From Acidimicrobiales bacterium (GTDB taxonomy: Bacteria > Actinomycetota > Acidimicrobiia > Acidimicrobiales > SZUA-35): a stretch of 32,024 bases of DNA. The DNA lies in assembly GCA_024638815.1 (NCBI GenBank), contig JAHEJM010000022.1, forward strand, positions 1 to 32,024, written 5' to 3'. How positions within the stretch are numbered: position 1 is the stretch's first letter; the number at the start of each line of letters is the position of its first letter. The position numbers were made by a program, and so were the translations under genes. The notes under the pieces are model-generated. The model saw only the letters and a program-made list of their open reading frames with translations, was not told the DNA's origin and did no database searches. Shown here piece after piece: positions 31,259 to 32,024 of this stretch.

Positions 31259-31737
31259 CGATTCTGGCCATCGACGGTTCGGCTCTGCTGCACCGCTACG
31301 TTTCGGGATCGAGCCGGACCACGGTGGCCGAGGTGCTGGCCGGGCACCGGCACTGGGTGGTCTCGGCCTTGGCCCGAACCGAGGTCACGGCGGCCGTGCT
31401 GCGGTTGGTGGATCGGTTCGGATTCTCGCCCGGTGACGGCCGGGTCGCCGCCCTGGGCCGGCTGGCCGCCGACTGGGACGGATTCTGGCAGATCCCGGTG
31501 GACGACGACTGCCTCCACCGGGCGTCCCGGTTGGCCGCCGACCATGGCCTCGACACCGTGCCGGCGTTGCAGCTGGCCGGCTTCGACCGGCTCCCCAGGT
31601 CGACCACGATCCTCACCGCCGACCGTTCCCTTGCCGTGGCCGCCCGAGGGTTGGGGTTCGCCGGCATCGAGCTGCTGGACCCGATGCGGCCGGCCCATGG
31701 CCTGCTGGCGGCGCCGATCGGCCTCGACGACGCCTAG
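31255..31737 (+). CDS. PIN-domain toxin (VapC-like)
   Basis: The 160-residue protein is a PIN-domain RNase-type toxin paired with the upstream antitoxin. The acidic site residues Asp7 (ILAIDGSALL), Glu43 (ALARTEVTAAVLR) and Asp123 (ILTADRSLAVAA) are visible. The usual 'LDALHLA' motif reads LDTVPALQLA: Pro103 replaces the Asp and Gln the His, while Asp100 lies three residues earlier. It is therefore either a variant active site or a weakened nuclease. Length is slightly above the usual 130-140. The target RNA is not predictable. Confidence 0.85.
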   Translation: MTILAIDGSALLHRYVSGSSRTTVAEVLAGHRHWVVSALARTEVTAAVLRLVDRFGFSPGDGRVAALGRLAADWDGFWQIPVDDDCLHRASRLAADHGLDTVPALQLAGFDRLPRSTTILTADRSLAVAARGLGFAGIELLDPMRPAHGLLAAPIGLDDA

Positions 31738-31762
31738 CCGGGATGGCCTGCCGCCGGTTCCC

Positions 31763-31790
31763 GGGCCCGGCTCGGGCCTACTCGGTTTTC
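31763..31790 (+). terminator. Probable terminator of the toxin-antitoxin operon
   Basis: GGCCCG-GCT-CGGGCC (31764-31778) forms a perfect 6-bp GC stem 26 nt after the toxin stop, and a short T-run (GGTTTTC) follows at about 31784-31790. The distance of the T-run makes it a weak intrinsic terminator. Confidence 0.4.
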
Positions 31791-31857
31791 AAGTTGCGGG
31801 GTGTGGTGGCGGAGTGCTCGTGGCTCAGGCCACCAGGTCGCGGTGTGGACGCCACCC

Positions 31858-32020
31858 CGAGTTTGGCTAGGCCAAACTCGCCTTCCACCTGTTATCGGTG
31901 TCGCAGTTTTGCCGGGCAACGCCCGGCAAACCCGAGTTTGCCTTCGGCAAACGTCGTCGGATCTAGCGTTGACTGGGCGAGTTTGCCGTCGGCAAACCCG
32001 GGTTGGACTTGCGAAGCAAG
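31858..32020. repeat. Array of five short perfect hairpins with 3-nt loops
   Basis: Five perfect inverted repeats stand in 163 nt. They are CGAGTTTGGC-TAG-GCCAAACTCG (31858-31880), TTTGCCGGGC-AAC-GCCCGGCAAA (31908-31930), GTTTGCC-TTC-GGCAAAC (31936-31952), GTTTGCC-GTC-GGCAAAC (31981-31997) and CTTGC-GAA-GCAAG (32008-32020). The stretch 31738-32024 holds no gene that I can support. The first hairpin resembles the one after sufB at 5431-5454. Confidence 0.7.
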
Positions 32021-32024
32021 GCCA

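Noticed and set aside
31858..32024. Integron attC-like sites
   Set aside because: The hairpins are perfect with 3-nt loops and lack the paired R/L core spacing and unpaired bulges of attC; no integrase gene is visible.
31858..32024. CRISPR repeats
   Set aside because: The units differ in length and spacing, and there are no uniform spacers.

Overview
The window is dense, GC-rich bacterial chromosome with no rRNA, tRNA, CRISPR array, insertion sequence or phage gene that I can see. The best fit is a high-GC actinobacterium, possibly an environmental Acidimicrobiia-like lineage. This rests on the SufB / SufD-Rieske-SufC / SufS-SufU assembly genes, an MT0933-type small protein, VapBC, an acetoacetate-CoA ligase, a TRAP transporter, and many genes with a TANNNT box 6-7 nt before the start codon, which is the mark of leaderless transcription. 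The taxonomic assignment is an inference, not a measurement.

Layout. 1-1445 (minus, cut by the window edge): a thioredoxin-like CxxC segment joined to a widespread uncharacterised family. 1551-3719: flavin reductase-like protein, M50 membrane protease and gamma-carbonic-anhydrase-like protein. 3720-5414: a long structured leader and sufB. 5415-5640: a cluster of hairpins and a 17-bp duplication. 5640-8771: small MT0933/CsbD-like protein, YfbK-like von Willebrand A lipoprotein and deoD. 8899-11830: small Cys-rich protein, then sufD, a Rieske ferredoxin and a first sufC. 11984-14089: SulP anion transporter. 14043-17434 (minus): operon of a second sufC, sufS, sufU and a histidine phosphatase. 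17499-21976: metallo-beta-lactamase-fold hydrolase, small membrane protein, acyltransferase, acetoacetate-CoA ligase and folE. 22028-24858: Nudix hydrolase, homoserine-kinase-like GHMP kinase, lipoprotein serine protease and small membrane protein. 24925-28819 (minus): TRAP transporter operon dctQ-dctM-dctP. 28956-30781 (minus): hypothetical membrane-anchored protein and acyl-CoA dehydrogenase. 30932-31737: Phd/VapB-like antitoxin and PIN-domain toxin. 31738-32024: no gene, but a run of short perfect hairpins.

The main theme is Fe-S cluster assembly. The usual actinobacterial suf order (B-D-Rieske-C-S-U) is broken into three units with separate promoters, one of them inverted. sufC is present twice, and a SulP sulfate-type transporter gene lies between two of the units. 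SufS would take sulfur from cysteine and pass it through SufU to a SufBCD scaffold. No sufR regulator or sufT is visible.

The most interesting non-genic signals are: (i) leaderless promoter boxes at eleven genes; (ii) short upstream ORFs overlapping the start codons of sufB (with tandem Cys codons), sulP, the Nudix gene and dctQ; (iii) palindromes in the sufC2 and sufD promoter regions; and (iv) families of three- or four-nucleotide-loop hairpins after sufB and at the right end. None of these was tested computationally; all come from reading the sequence.
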